Source of the DNA: Symbiodinium natans
Taxonomy: Eukaryota > Sar > Dinophyceae > Suessiales > Symbiodiniaceae
Reading direction: 5' to 3'
Assembly: GCA_905221605.1 (NCBI GenBank)
Contig: CAJNDS010002297.1
Location: 447,358-511,357, forward strand
Length of the DNA stretch: 64,000 nucleotides
Positions within the stretch are counted from its first letter, which is position 1. Every line of letters begins with the position of its first letter. A model generated the notes under the pieces. It saw only the letters and a program-made list of their open reading frames with translations, was not told the DNA's origin and did no database searches. Shown one piece after another: positions 42,327 through 53,700 of this stretch. The position numbers were made by a program, and so were the translations under genes.

Positions 42327-43335
42327 GTAGCAGTGCAGTCATCACTTCCTTCAACACCTCTTCCAGAACCCGGAGCCTCAATGCCCGAAATCGGGGGCCT
42401 GCCCAACTGTGGTAGGTGGGAGAGCCACTGACCCTGGCATATGTTGAGCCAGACTGGTGCCAGCTCCCGGACCTTTGGTTGTTGGGTTGTTGGTTTTTGT
42501 TGAGTTTCGGGGTTGAATTGCTTTTGGTTCGTGGGGTGCATGGCGAGTATGATCCTGAGAAGAAGGCTTGAAACGTAGCAGTAACCGTGTGAATATTTAG
42601 GTTTGTTTTCGGACCGAGCTCTCCCGTCTTTCCCGGCGTTTCCAAGCTGGGGGTGCGCCTGGCCTTCGGGACATACAAGAGCGAGCTGCAAAGAAGTGTC
42701 GTGGTTAAAAAGTATGTCGCAACGGCAGGTTGCGATTTGCGATCTTTGACAAGCACTCGCAACCGAATAGCGTTCTTCCTCCATCATACTTGGTTGCCCC
42801 CCCCCCCTGCCCCCGATGCCTTGCACTCTGGCAGCACCTCGGAAGTTCGGGTGCGTCTTGGATCTCCTCCTTCGCGTTGTCTTGGCAAGGGGGGGGGGTG
42901 TAGCAGTGCAGTCACTTCCTTCAACACCTCTTCCAGAACCCGGAGCCTCAATGCCCGAAATCGGGGGCCTGCCCAACTGTGGTAGGTGGGAGAGCCACTG
43001 ACCCTGGCATATGTTGAGCCAGACTGGTGCCAGCTCCCGGACCTTTGGTTGTTGGATTGTTGGTTTTTGTTGAGTTTCGGGGTTGAATTGCTTTTGGTTC
43101 GTGGGGTGCATGACGAGTATGATCCTGAGAAGAAGGCTTGAAACGTAGCAGTAACCGTGTGAATATTTAGGTTTGTTTTTGGACCGAGCTCTCCCGTCTT
43201 TCCCGGCGTTTACAAGCTGGGGGCGTGGTTAAAAAGTATGTCGCAACAGCAGGTTGCGATTTGCGATCTTTGACAAGCACTCGCAACCGAATAGCGTTCT
43301 TCCTCCATCATACTTGGTTGCCCCCCCCCTGCCCC
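42327..43335. repeat. Tandem duplication, unit about 570 bp
   Basis: GTAGCAGTGCAGTC and the following ~430 bases recur at offset about 570-573 (copies start near 42327 and 42900). Copy 2 lacks three bases near the start and about 45 bases around the former 42653-42700. Both copies are entered through a poly-G run. A minus-strand ORF stays open across both, but reads as low-complexity repeat. Confidence 0.88.
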
Positions 43336-43531
43336 GATGATACAGTACACATCGCATGCATGGTGTGGTAGTGGCCGCCATGCTGGACCACTCCATACGT
43401 TCCATTCCACTGGCGATCGTGTCGGATGCCAGAAGGGGCCAAGTGGTGATGGTCATTCCGGTCAGCCGATTGCCGCTGCACAGGCGGAGCACCAGGTTGA
43501 AGGCCGACCCCTTCTGGATGCTGTAGCCTGA

Positions 43532-43720
43532 AAGCATGAGGCTATTGTCGAACTGCGTGCCTGGGAAGATGAGGCGCTGTTGGGTGTGGCCTGGACCTTC
43601 GCCTGCATGTTGTCAGTCGTGGAAATCTCCAATTCAGACCTTGGCGAACTCCCTTCTCCGCAGGGCCACAGTAATTCGAGAGTTTTGGGAGCCATGCAGT
43701 TCCGTGCTGGTGCAGTGTGC
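43532..43720 (+). CDS. Coding-like island with a possible membrane helix
   Basis: 'KHEAIVELRAWEDEALLGVA' then 'WTFACMLSVVEISNSDLGEL' combines an acidic helix with a hydrophobic segment. Borders are undefined and a stop lies immediately upstream. It may be an exon of an unknown gene on the + strand. Confidence 0.25.
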
Positions 43721-43745
43721 GAGCCCTCCAAAAACCACCCAGTGA

Positions 43746-45107
43746 ACTAAACCATTTCTCACCTGGCTTTGCAAGCATGACGATGTTGGCATGATTCACG
43801 TCATGCTTGGGTTCTGCTCTTGGGTTGTGCGTTCATGGCTTCTGATCTTTGATCTTCCTCAAACCCCAAAATCCCACATTGCACGTGGCACATCGTGCTT
43901 CATAGGACTCCCTGGCTCACCCTCCCGGTGACCCAATACAAAGATGTGAGCTTCAGTTCCATCATACGTTTTGCAAACACCACCCCCTTCTTTGGGCTGG
44001 TAATCCGCAGAAGTTGTCCAAACCTTGTAGCCCCCTATGGCCCTGAGAGAGCCCTAATCTTGGTTAAGGCTTCTCGTCTCGAACCTTCGCCCAAACTGGC
44101 CCACCGCCCTACACCCCAAAGCAAACCCTCCTTTAGATTATGCCCGCCCCGAGGCCAGGAGAGGAGCGGCGTCAGCAGTTGCCAGAGCCCCAGCTTTTGT
44201 GCAAAACTAAGGATCGAGGTCGTCCGACAAGGGAATAAGGGTCGTCCTTACGGTTTCGGGCTGTGTAGGTTTTAGGGCTTCGGGCTTAGGACTGCGTGGC
44301 TATGGGTAGCTCTCTCCAATTCATAGTGGCTCCGTACCCTTCAAGTCCTCATAGTAGGCAAGAATGATAGCTACGCCTGGAACCTTGGGCTGCGCAGTAG
44401 TGTTTTTCCCTGTGGGCCGTTCCGAAACCCCAAATCTCACACTCGAAAGTCTCGAAAGCCTGTGCCCTCAAGCCTCTGAGTCTGCCGAGGTCGAGCCACT
44501 GGTTTTTCGATTGTGATTGCCCACGCTGTGAAGCTGAAGGCAGGGGTGGGGGGGATTTGTCGGGTTTAGGTGCGCAGCGTAAAACATGCAGGAATGGGGA
44601 TTCTCGGTCGGAGACGGGGGAGCACTTTGCATAGGTGGGGAATGATCAGGGGCTAGAACACCAGGCACGATTCCTGCCAAGCACCCCCTCTGTGGCCTTG
44701 AGCCCTACGAAGCACAACGCACAAAAACACTTAACCTTGAGGCAAGAGCCTTAAATCCCGAAACGTGAATCCTAAACCTCAAGCCGTGTGCCCACGAAAA
44801 TGTGGGATGCCTTGCAATCCTCGACCCCTAGATGCGATCCGAGACAAGTAGTACAGGAGCCCAAAGAGTTACCAAGACTGTCCCCTTAAAGTTGTGCCAA
44901 GTATGTTTGTATAGATATGAATTTATGCGTATACATACACACATAAATCACATAAATATGAGGCTGCTCACAATGCCCATGCTACATATGAACTTCTACG
45001 ACTTCAGTGTGTTTCGGGGCCGAAGCAGCCCCAGACCTTAACAGCGCCCACAGTAAGACCGCAAGACCTCATCAGGTGCTGTTGTCCCCTGAAGTATTCG
45101 GTTTCAG
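43746..45107. other. No recognised gene
   Basis: Mixed DNA with degenerate CCCTAAA units near 44750 and an ATAC/ACAT tract near 44930. Nothing supportable as a gene. Confidence 0.4.
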
Positions 45108-45232
45108 AGGTCGATCAGGCGTTCAGGGCTTTGGCGCACGGAGCTCAGGCCGAATTACGGCAGCTCTCAACGTGGCCTGATGCCTGCTTCGAAGTTCGGA
45201 GACAAAGGGCTCTGTGGTGTTCAGTGTGCATC
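45108..45232 (+). CDS. Exon-like island 'EVDQAFRALAHGAQAELRQL'
   Basis: After GGTTTCAG the frame reads 'EVDQAFRALAHGAQAELRQL' and 'STWPDACFEVRRQRALWCS', well-balanced and helix-rich. The acceptor is good; the donor is not placed. Unknown family. Confidence 0.33.
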
Positions 45233-45885
45233 GGCGCCGTCGGGCGTAGCTTGCGAGCGCACATGGGCTTTCGAGTTTCAGTCAGCCAGGTTTGGAATAC
45301 TGCTCACCCTGAAAGTGGTCAAGGGCCCCTCGACAAGTCGAGAGCGATGGGTTTAGGGTTGGACTGCTTGCAGCGAACCCTTCCCAATCGGACGTTGCTA
45401 GCTGCTAGCCTTTGCGCCGAACTCACACGACAGTAGGTTAATGTAGAGGAAGCGAGGCACTAGCAGCATTGCTTGCAATAGTGGCTCTAGAAAGAACAAC
45501 AGCAGAACCCCTTGATAATCTTAAACGAGTCCCGCTTGGGTGTGAAGACAGTGGAGGTAGCACTAACGCAGGTGGGACGGTTCCAATATTGGGGCTTTTT
45601 GGGACCTACAACCAAGCCTTAAACCTCTGGCCACAAGCCAGCTCGCAACTGCCCAAGCGCTTCGATTGATCCCTCAACCATGCTCAAGAATGAGCCACAA
45701 CGAGGTCATCCCAGTCCAGACTTTGATGCAGGTATTCCTTCCGCAACGTCTCAAAAGCCAGAAACACCCTTGAAACCCGAATGTCCAAAACATAGGCCTC
45801 TTGATGAGGGGCTTGTCTGGGTACTCTAAAGAGACAAGGGTCTGTTACAACAGCAGGGATTTCCCAACAAGCGAACGTGATCTAG

Positions 45886-45977
45886 CGAGAGCCGAAGAAA
45901 AAATGGCAGCTGCCGAAGCCCTGCGCGAGCAGCTGGCAGAGAACTTCTGTGGCGAGTTGGTGGAGGAAGACGCCTGA
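45886..45977 (+). CDS. Possible terminal exon 'AEEKMAAAEALREQLAENF'
   Basis: GATCTAG|CG is followed by 'AEEKMAAAEALREQLAENF' and 'CGELVEEDA*', a strongly helical acidic C-terminus. It might be the last exon of a gene whose other exons lie upstream (for instance the 45108 island), but no join was demonstrable. Confidence 0.33.
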
Positions 45978-46044
45978 CCGGTGGAAGGAAGCCCTTCAGC
46001 CCCCCGAAGCCTGAACAAGATTTCTAGGGAGGTTTATGGGAACC

Positions 46045-46122
46045 TTAGACCCTAAACCCCAAACTCTAAACCCTAAACTCTAAACCCTAAACTCTAAACC
46101 CTAAACCCTAAACCCTAAACCC
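46045..46122. repeat. CCCTAAA/CTCTAAA array
   Basis: About eleven units, alternating ACCCTAA and ACTCTAA. Confidence 0.9.
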
Positions 46123-46403
46123 TTTCTGGTGATTAGGCTGTTATCCTCCGCGTCGTCTCGAGGCTTGGGGTCTAGAAGGCTCTCTTCGTGGTTCGTTGGC
46201 TCGAGGCATTGGGAGGCTTGCTCCTTCAGGGTTACGGAGGGCTCAGGTTTTAGAGGGGCTTCTTTGGCCCTGCCGTGATGCGCAACGAAGCCCAAAGAGC
46301 TTGAGTCCCGGGCTGGCTTTTGGGGCGTTTAGGGGCTTTTAGGGGCAGTTTCGGACGCGGGGCTTCAGGACTTTGGGGGTTTGAAGTCTTGGGACTCTCC
46401 AAG

Positions 46404-47179
46404 GTGATCTCGCTCTTTGCCCGGGCCGATGTCGATGGCAGCGGTCCCCCGGCCTGTTTTTCAAAGCTGGATTGTAAGGTTTAGGGTTTGGGGTGTATAC
46501 AGCGCCCCTATAGATTTCCTAAGCCCTGACCCTAAGCCCCATGGCGCTGATCCCTCGAGATGCAGAAGGAGGGAGATGGAGGTTGCCCCAGTTTATCACT
46601 GGTTTTTCCGTTCCTTTTTGCATATACAGTTCTGTGTTTATCGGTGTCTGTTTATGTGGTGTGCCTACATATCTATTTAGTAGATACATATATATATATA
46701 TATATGGATCCCATATACATATATCCAGCCCCGACCACGATGCCTTCATTTTCGAGAGCCTCATACCCTAGACCCAAGTCTACCACATCGATCGTCGCAA
46801 TCTTGATAAGCTGCAGCTATCTATCGCGGTAAGACGAGGTACCATCAGTGCTGGTGAGTTCCGCCCGCTCCTGTCGGAGCTATACCTGTGGACGAGCACA
46901 CCTGTCTTCGAGGACATGATTGAAGAAGAGGTGGCGCCTGCTCCGGAATCTTGCTGTGGGATGAGGAGGTTCAGAATCGACAAAATATTCCAGGCTCAGG
47001 GTTTTCTTAAAGTTGAGTTCTCGCTTCACCCAACGTCGAGCTTTGGGGAGGCCAGCGGACTCATGCGGGAGTTCGACAAGGACAAAGACTCGGCGTTAGA
47101 TGCCAGGGAGTTCTGCACAATGCTGAAGACCTCCCGGCTGGCCAAGGCACAGGGAGCCGTTGCAAGGTGTAGGTTCTAA
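46404..47179 (+). CDS. EF-hand calcium-binding protein fragment with split EF loop
   Basis: A 40-base exon (46404-46443) encodes 'VISLFARADVDGS' plus one base. A GT-AG intron (46444-46838) carrying TTTAGGG-like and (TA)n sequence follows. The next exon from 46839 completes 'GTISAGEFRPLLSEL'. Joined, the loop is DVDGSGTISAGE, a textbook 12-residue EF-hand with Asp at 1 and 3, Ser at 5 and Glu at 12. Further on, 'FDKDKDSALDAREFCTML' is a second EF loop with Ala instead of Gly at position 6-7. The frame between the hands ('APAPESCCGMRRF') may be an unspliced intron; GT-AG borders exist at about 46931 and 47060. The product probably binds calcium. The 5' part is missing and the 3' end at 47177-47179 may be intronic. 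Confidence 0.68.
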
Positions 47180-47705
47180 AGCTTCCAACAGCTCGAAGTA
47201 TGGCTTGTAATTAACGGCAAAAAACTAAAAGTCATAAACATGAAGTAGGCTATACAGATTCTAGAGTTTGCAAAAGGCTACAAAGGTTGTAAGGCTTTTT
47301 CGGGATATAAAGCGCATACAAGTTGCACGCTCACTTGTGGTTGATAATGGTTAAAGTGAGTATATATTGCCTACATAGCTGTTATAGGAGTCATGACGGT
47401 TACAATGGTTCTCAAATGGTAATAAGGACCCAAACCCTAACCATCTCGGCTGAAAGAATGGAAGCCCTGGCGCATGTGTGCGTGAGGTCCTGAAGGACCA
47501 GTGGAGGTCTCCGACGACCCCAGAGGAGCAGGAGTTCAGCACTCCGCAACTTGAATTCGCAGAGTGGCGGCTTTACAGGGTTTAGAGCTTGTGCTGGCGA
47601 GTTGGGGGTTGACATACTTAGCTTCTGGGTTCTAGGTATTCTATGTTGTTTGGTGCTCCCCCCCAACACTAAAACCCCTAAAGTCTACTAGCCTCTAGCC
47701 TTATG

Positions 47706-48978
47706 TCGACAGCATGGCTGACGTTCGCAGACGCAAGGCAGGGTCAGCCGGAGGAGTTCCGAAGGAAGAGCTCCGAGCCGATCTACATATTCGATTCTGA
47801 TCCGCCTTACGGGTCTCCAGGTTTTGGGGTTGAACTTTCTGAGGCCCAAACCGCCACATTCTGTTAAGGACGAGCTAGCTGAGGGATTCAGAGCTGAGGG
47901 ATGTTGGAGTTCAAAGCTTTGGGAACGGAGCTTCGAGCTTCTTGTTTTTGTTTTGTGAAGACATCCCCCAACAGACCCAAGCCCCGAGACCCTGAAGCCA
48001 GTCCTTAACCCGCTCACTCAGGAGAATGGCGACAGGCTTTACGACGCGACCTTGGCCGGCCTGGATGAGGAGCAAGAGTCGCAAGTTGATCCCCTGCGAC
48101 TCTTGGAATTTCCGGCGCCCCTCGCCTCCTGGCAAGAAAGAAGGGGGGTCGGGGGACGTTGCGTTGGATTCTTCAGAGGGGGGATGGGGAAAGGGGCACA
48201 TGGCTGTGAGGACGCCCTGGGGGTCCTGAAGCACGTGGAATTGTGGGCCCGGGGCAACACCGACTCCTTCGTCGAAGTCAAGGCCCTTGGGGGGGACCCG
48301 AAGCCTCAAACCGGCCGAATCCCTGAACTCTGTAGAGGCCCGAAGCTTGAAGCCCTGAAGCCCTAAAAACCCTCGAGCCCTGCAAAGGCGGTTGTGGTAG
48401 ATAGCCGGGACAAGCCTCTTTCGACGCGCCTGGCCGTGGGCTTGCTCTACACGCCCCAGGCTCCTTGGTTGAACTCAGGAACATGCTTTGGAGAGTGCGT
48501 GCGTGCGTGCGTGCGTGAGTGTGTGCGTGTGTGCGTGGGAGTGCGCATGTGTGCGTGTGTGCGTGGTTCAGGGTTTGGAGTGAGTGTACACCATCAAGTT
48601 CACTCAATGTTGCTCCCTTTCCAACGTATTGTTGCACTGCTGTTTTTCCTTGCGGCATTCACGTTTCATCCCTTGTCCATTTTGAGTGTTCGGACTTTGC
48701 TCGATAGCCCGCTAGGGTCTGGATTTTGGGGTTGGCGCTTGGGCTTTCCAGAGTCCAGAAGTTTTTCGAGGACTTCTACTCGCTGGCAGACTTCCTGAAA
48801 GTACATGACTTCAAGGAAGGCGTCCTGATGAGGAACGATGCCAAGCTGTATGCTTGCGCAGCACTCGCCAGCACCATGCGCCTCCTCGGAGGAAAGAGGC
48901 CCTGTAAAGAGATGTACAGATTGTTTACATGCATATTGTATTGTATATCTATGTATATATGGATATATACATATTTGC

Positions 48979-49009
<31 letters not shown>

Positions 49010-50426
49010 TGTATGTATGTATGTATGTATGTATGCATGTATGTATGTATGTATGTATACATATAACGTTCTTTTTCAATGCATCAGACAGAAGCGAGTG
49101 TCTTTGATCCTCCTAGCAAAGCCAAGGCGGTACCTCAATGAGACTTGCTCCCGGCCGTATCAAGGCACTTCCCTGGACCACTTCACTTTGACGAAAAACC
49201 CAGAGGACAGGCTTTTCGGAATCGGGGTTCCGAATTTTTCTCCCAAAGCTTCCGAAACCATGTGGGAATTCCATCGCGTGCCCCACCAAGCCCCTATATG
49301 AATCCTAAGCTTGCGATGTTCTTTCTTGAAGGAGCTGTCTTCCGAGGCCACTGTAGTTCCAAAATACTCTAAACGTTTGCCCGCGCAAGCTCTGCCTCGG
49401 CGGCCGAGCGAGCCCAAGCCACTGGACGCGCGCGTCGGCGATCGTCGGCGGTCCAAGCGGTGCACCTTGCTTGCCTTGACTTACAAGCGAAGGCTTGCAG
49501 TGTCAGCAGCTTGCACAAGGCCTTCAGTGCGCCTGTTGCCTGTGTTTGAGTGCTTGCCAAACGAAGCTTGGGCATTGTGCTCGTGGGTTTGTTGCCAAAC
49601 GAAGCTTCGGTGGGAGCATTTAGGGAGGCCGAGGCGATTTGCAAATAGCTGCCGTATACAATCAGGGGGCGCGACCTCAATCCTAAACCGCCCTAATTAA
49701 GCCCTTCAGGGTTGGCACTTCGGCTACCGCCTGCGTCTCCGGTGCGCTTTCTCTACAGATGATTATCAGCGCGGCAAGGTGATGCCGGGTCCGCATGGGG
49801 CTCGGACGGACTGGGAGGTGCAGTGGCGATTTGGGGCTTTGGGGCTTCAGTGCACAGGGTTGTGGGTACGTCTAGGAACCCTCCATTTCGTTGAAGGGTG
49901 ACCTGTAAGCCGGACCGAATGGCATGGAAAGTGAGGCTCGGTGTGGAAGAAAACTTGAAGCTCTTGGCAGATCTGATCTGGTTGATTCATCACTTCTCAA
50001 CAGAGGATGAGGACTCCGCGTGCACTGTTGCCACGCACCTTTGTGTTCAAAAGTGATGCAGACCATGAGTCGCTTTTCGTGAAGTAAGCAGCTCTGTTCC
50101 CTTTGTTTTTGTAGCTTTCAAAGACAAGGTACACATCCAAGCGCTTCCTGGCGAAGGAGATCAATGGTGAAAAAGTGCCACTGAGAGCAACCAGGCAGAT
50201 TCTGGAAGAGTTGTGGACACAGAGTGAAGGTAAAGTCAACATGGACCACATCACCAAAAAGCTGCAGACTCAAGCGCTTGAGCTCGCCGAGGGCTGCAAG
50301 CCCTTTCTCCTCCGTGTATGTCAGTTCTTTCCGAAGCCGAAAGTAGCCGATTCGGATGGCAGTTTCACCCCTGCAAGCACGGAAGAGGCGTCAGAACGCA
50401 GCCATGAAATTGCCATGTGCCCCTGA
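47706..50426 (+). CDS. Coding islands of an unidentified multi-exon gene
   Basis: Several islands on the + strand have protein character and splice-like edges. 47706-47820: 'STAWLTFADARQGQPEEFRR' to 'FDSDPPYGSP', ending G|GTTTTG. 48022-48110: 'ENGDRLYDATLAGLDEEQES' after CACTCAG. 48742-48890: 'VQKFFEDFYSLADFLK' and onward. 49759-49817: 'DDYQRGKVMPGPHGARTDWE' between CTACAG and GTGCAG. 49900-50057: 'MAWKVRLGVEENLKLLADLI'. 50113-50320: 'LRATRQILEELWTQSEGKVN' and 'ITKKLQTQALELAEGCKPFL'. I do not recognise a domain, and whether they belong to one gene is inference. They end just upstream of the transporter gene. Confidence 0.4.
48493..48566. repeat. GTGC/GTGT microsatellite
   Basis: GTGCGTGC changing to GTGTGCGT units. 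Confidence 0.9.
48980..49058. repeat. (ATGT)n microsatellite
   Basis: About eighteen ATGT tetramers with one GCATG interruption; translated as 'MYVC' in shadow ORFs. Confidence 0.95.
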
Positions 50427-50741
50427 AACCCTAGGCCCTAAAACCCTAAACGGCGCCAATTTCGGGCCAAGGCTCGAGGCTAGAAGCCTAGCATCCTAGA
50501 ACCCTGCCAAGTTTTCTTCTCTGGTTCCTGCTTTGGATGTTTGCTTGAAGTGTCTCGACGTTTACCATCCAAACCCGTTTACCCTGGTCAACCCCCCCTC
50601 CCCAAACACAAGGGCACATGCGGGGGCACATGCGGATGGCCAGTGCAGTGCACGACGTCATGACATGGCCCCAGTATACTGCAGCCTGCGTGGCCCAGAC
50701 TTCGCTGTTCACAAGAAGTAGTTGCATTCAGGCCTGGGCCA

Positions 50742-53700
50742 ATGGCAGGCGCTACCGAAAGCGGTACGGCAGATGCTCCGAAGCTCCATGCACCAGGAGA
50801 CTCAGCCGTGCCAGCGGCTGCTCAGGACATCAAGAACATAGAGACAGCCGCTCCGCGGAAGGGCTGCCGGTCCAGGCCGCTGTTCTGGATGTGAGGGTGG
50901 GACATCGCTGCTTCATGATCCAAAAGTGACTCAAGTACCGTCCGCGCTCTAAAACCCCCTGCTATCGAGAGCTGACATTGATCCGGCTGCATGTGTAAGA
51001 GTTGGGGTGCTGTTGCGTCAGGGTGAAGTTCCTGCTCATCTGCGTGATGCTCCCCGTGTGCAACGGCCTTCTTTGCAGCATGCTCTGGTCGGCGAACTCC
51101 TTGCACTACCAAGAGCAAGGACAGCACTCCTAGTGGGACGAAAGGTCGAAGTCGCATGCTTGAGGATGGGTTCCGCCTCTTTAATCCCCTTAATCCCCTG
51201 AGAGTTGCAATGTGAAAAAGTTATCAAGGCCCTTTAAGCCTTCCCCCCCATCCCAAAGCCTTTAAGCCGCACCAGGATGGCCGCTCTGGCGCCTCGGCTT
51301 GCTTGGCCTCGTGTCTGCGCTGGCCAGGCTCGTGATGGCTCAGCTTTCGAACTTCTTCGGCCCATGGTTCTCCCTGTTGATCAACATTGTGCATCTTGGC
51401 TGTCTGGTGCCGGCCTTGGTCACTGTGCAGGAGGAGCGCTTGAGGTACCGGCGCTGAGGGGGGCTGATGCTCAAATGACCTGCTTTTCACGGGAGGTGGC
51501 AAATAGAGGTCTTGCCTCCCCGCAGCGCCCATATGACGTTGCTAATCAGTACTACCTGCAACACTCAGAAGCCTCATCACCACACGTTCTTCTGCACATT
51601 GACGAACGAATCCCACACTAGCTACAACTGAGCCACCATTGACTGTCGCACTTTGCCTCCTTGTGCCAGAGGAGCGCTACGTGGCTTTGCAGATTTTCAT
51701 GAGCATAGCTTTCGATGCTGTTCTCACCAATGATGCCATTGTCTTCTTCCACTTCTCAGAGTCAGAGAGCGAAGCCACTTACGCAACCTCTGCACAGCTG
51801 CAGTGCTCTTTGGCCTCCGTTTGTTAGCAATTTGGACTTTCTAGGCGGTTTGGTGTAATAAGAGCAGCGCAGACTCTTCATGGTTTCAGCATACAGTCTA
51901 GGCTATGTGCTGGGCTACGCGAGTGCCTCCACGATTGGTGGGGCCATCTACGACCTGGCCCGTTGGCCTGGCATAGTCATCGCGCACTTCTGCCTACAAG
52001 TGGTCGTGTGTGGCGTGCTCGTGGTGGAGCCATGTGTGCACCAAAGCATCGCAGACCTATGCCGCCGATGCCACCGCCGATGCCACACAGAGGATTTCGA
52101 GGAGGCTGAGATGAGCTCTGTGCTGCCCGGGTCGGAATCGGCGGGCCCGTCCATACGCGTAGTGGCGGTGCCTCCCACCGAGCAAAGTCTTCCTGGCGCA
52201 GTTGCAGAAGATCTCGACCAGGACGGCCCGCTTGGCCACACCTTGCACAGAAGCGCACTCGACCTTAAGCAACCATGGAACGGTCCCGGTAACTTGCTGG
52301 ACGGCCTTTGTTTCTCCACCCTCCTCATTTCTGTTTCTTCTCTTTTCTTGCTCTGAACAAGCATAGGGTAGGGGGCTCCAACTGGACCTCGAGACTCGGT
52401 TGCAGGTGTACCGATCTGGCGCCCTTACCTTCTTTACCTTCTAGGCCTTGATAACAAAGCCGTTCCTTTTGAGCACTTTGTTCACTTTGTCCCCGGTTCA
52501 GACGGAAGTCACAACGAGGACATTCCTCCAGAGTAGTCTAGTCTGCGCGAGGTAGCCGCATCGCTTGAATCCAGCCGGCAAAGATTCTCGAAGATTCTTA
52601 CGCCGGTTTGTACACCTACCATCGGCACCTTCGTGGCTATTCCGGCAAAGCTCGGCTAGATCTCTGGCGGCATCCCCGCTGTCAGAATCCACCACAGGTT
52701 CCTTCTCAGTGCCAACAACACTCGCACCCTTGAAAACGGGGCCCCATACTGCTTCCACGTGCACTCGTCGTCGCAAATCCAGCTTTGTCAAAGTACAGAT
52801 ACGTGACGACAGCTTCACATGCACACTTCTTGAGGCTTTCAAATTGTTTGTGTTTTGATCATGTTTTGTTGTGTTTGAGGTTTCCTTTTGACATGGGCTC
52901 GGTGGCTAGCCCAGCAGCCGAGATATGTTCATGTTTTGCAGCGTTGGGCACATTGCTCTTAACCCTTACCTGCCCAGACAAAAGTCCAGGTGAACATGTT
53001 CAGCCATCTGCGTGAATCCAGAAGCGGTGCATCTAGCGTGGCCGCACTGAGGGAGCAGCAGCTGCATCTTCACAAATCAAAAACCGATCGAAGCTCACGA
53101 GATCCTCTTTGACTATACTGACATGCAAATCAATTTCTCGTATCCAAAACAAATCAATAGTGATGAGTAGGTAGTAGGTTAGGAAAGAGCAACTCCTTAA
53201 GGGACCATCGTCTAGAAAGGTCGCCTTAAATGCTCGACGCGCGCCAGCTCGTACATTCTACAAGAAGATTGGGAATCTCTGGACCAAAACGAAGATGTTG
53301 GCAGGATTCCTTATGCAACCTGACCCCCTGAAGCACGATGGCCTTCAAGCACTCAAACGTCTCACAGTGTGGCAAAAGGGTGGTCTTGTTTGGAGACCGG
53401 TTTTTGCAGATGATGCTGAACCTTCTGACTTTCGTGAGGACTTCATGCATGAGCTGCTCTCATCCTTTTTAACGGTAGCCCTTCCTGCTCTCCTGCCATC
53501 CCTCATCTCGGACATTCATGCGCAGCTCCTTCCGACTTCATTACTTCATTCAGGAGTGCAACATCGAGATAGGTGTTAGCAACCAGCATGCGCGTTTTAG
53601 ACCCCGATTCCAAAGCGCAAGGACGATACGGCTCTGCGGAATCGACCTCGCTCCTCCACGGGAGGCAGCGACACTCAGAAAGTCGTCCCGGCATCTGCTG

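Noticed and set aside
42152-43111. 319-codon minus-strand protein
   Set aside because: Its internal repeat is the DNA tandem duplication, it includes homopolymer-coded Pro runs, and no domain is visible.
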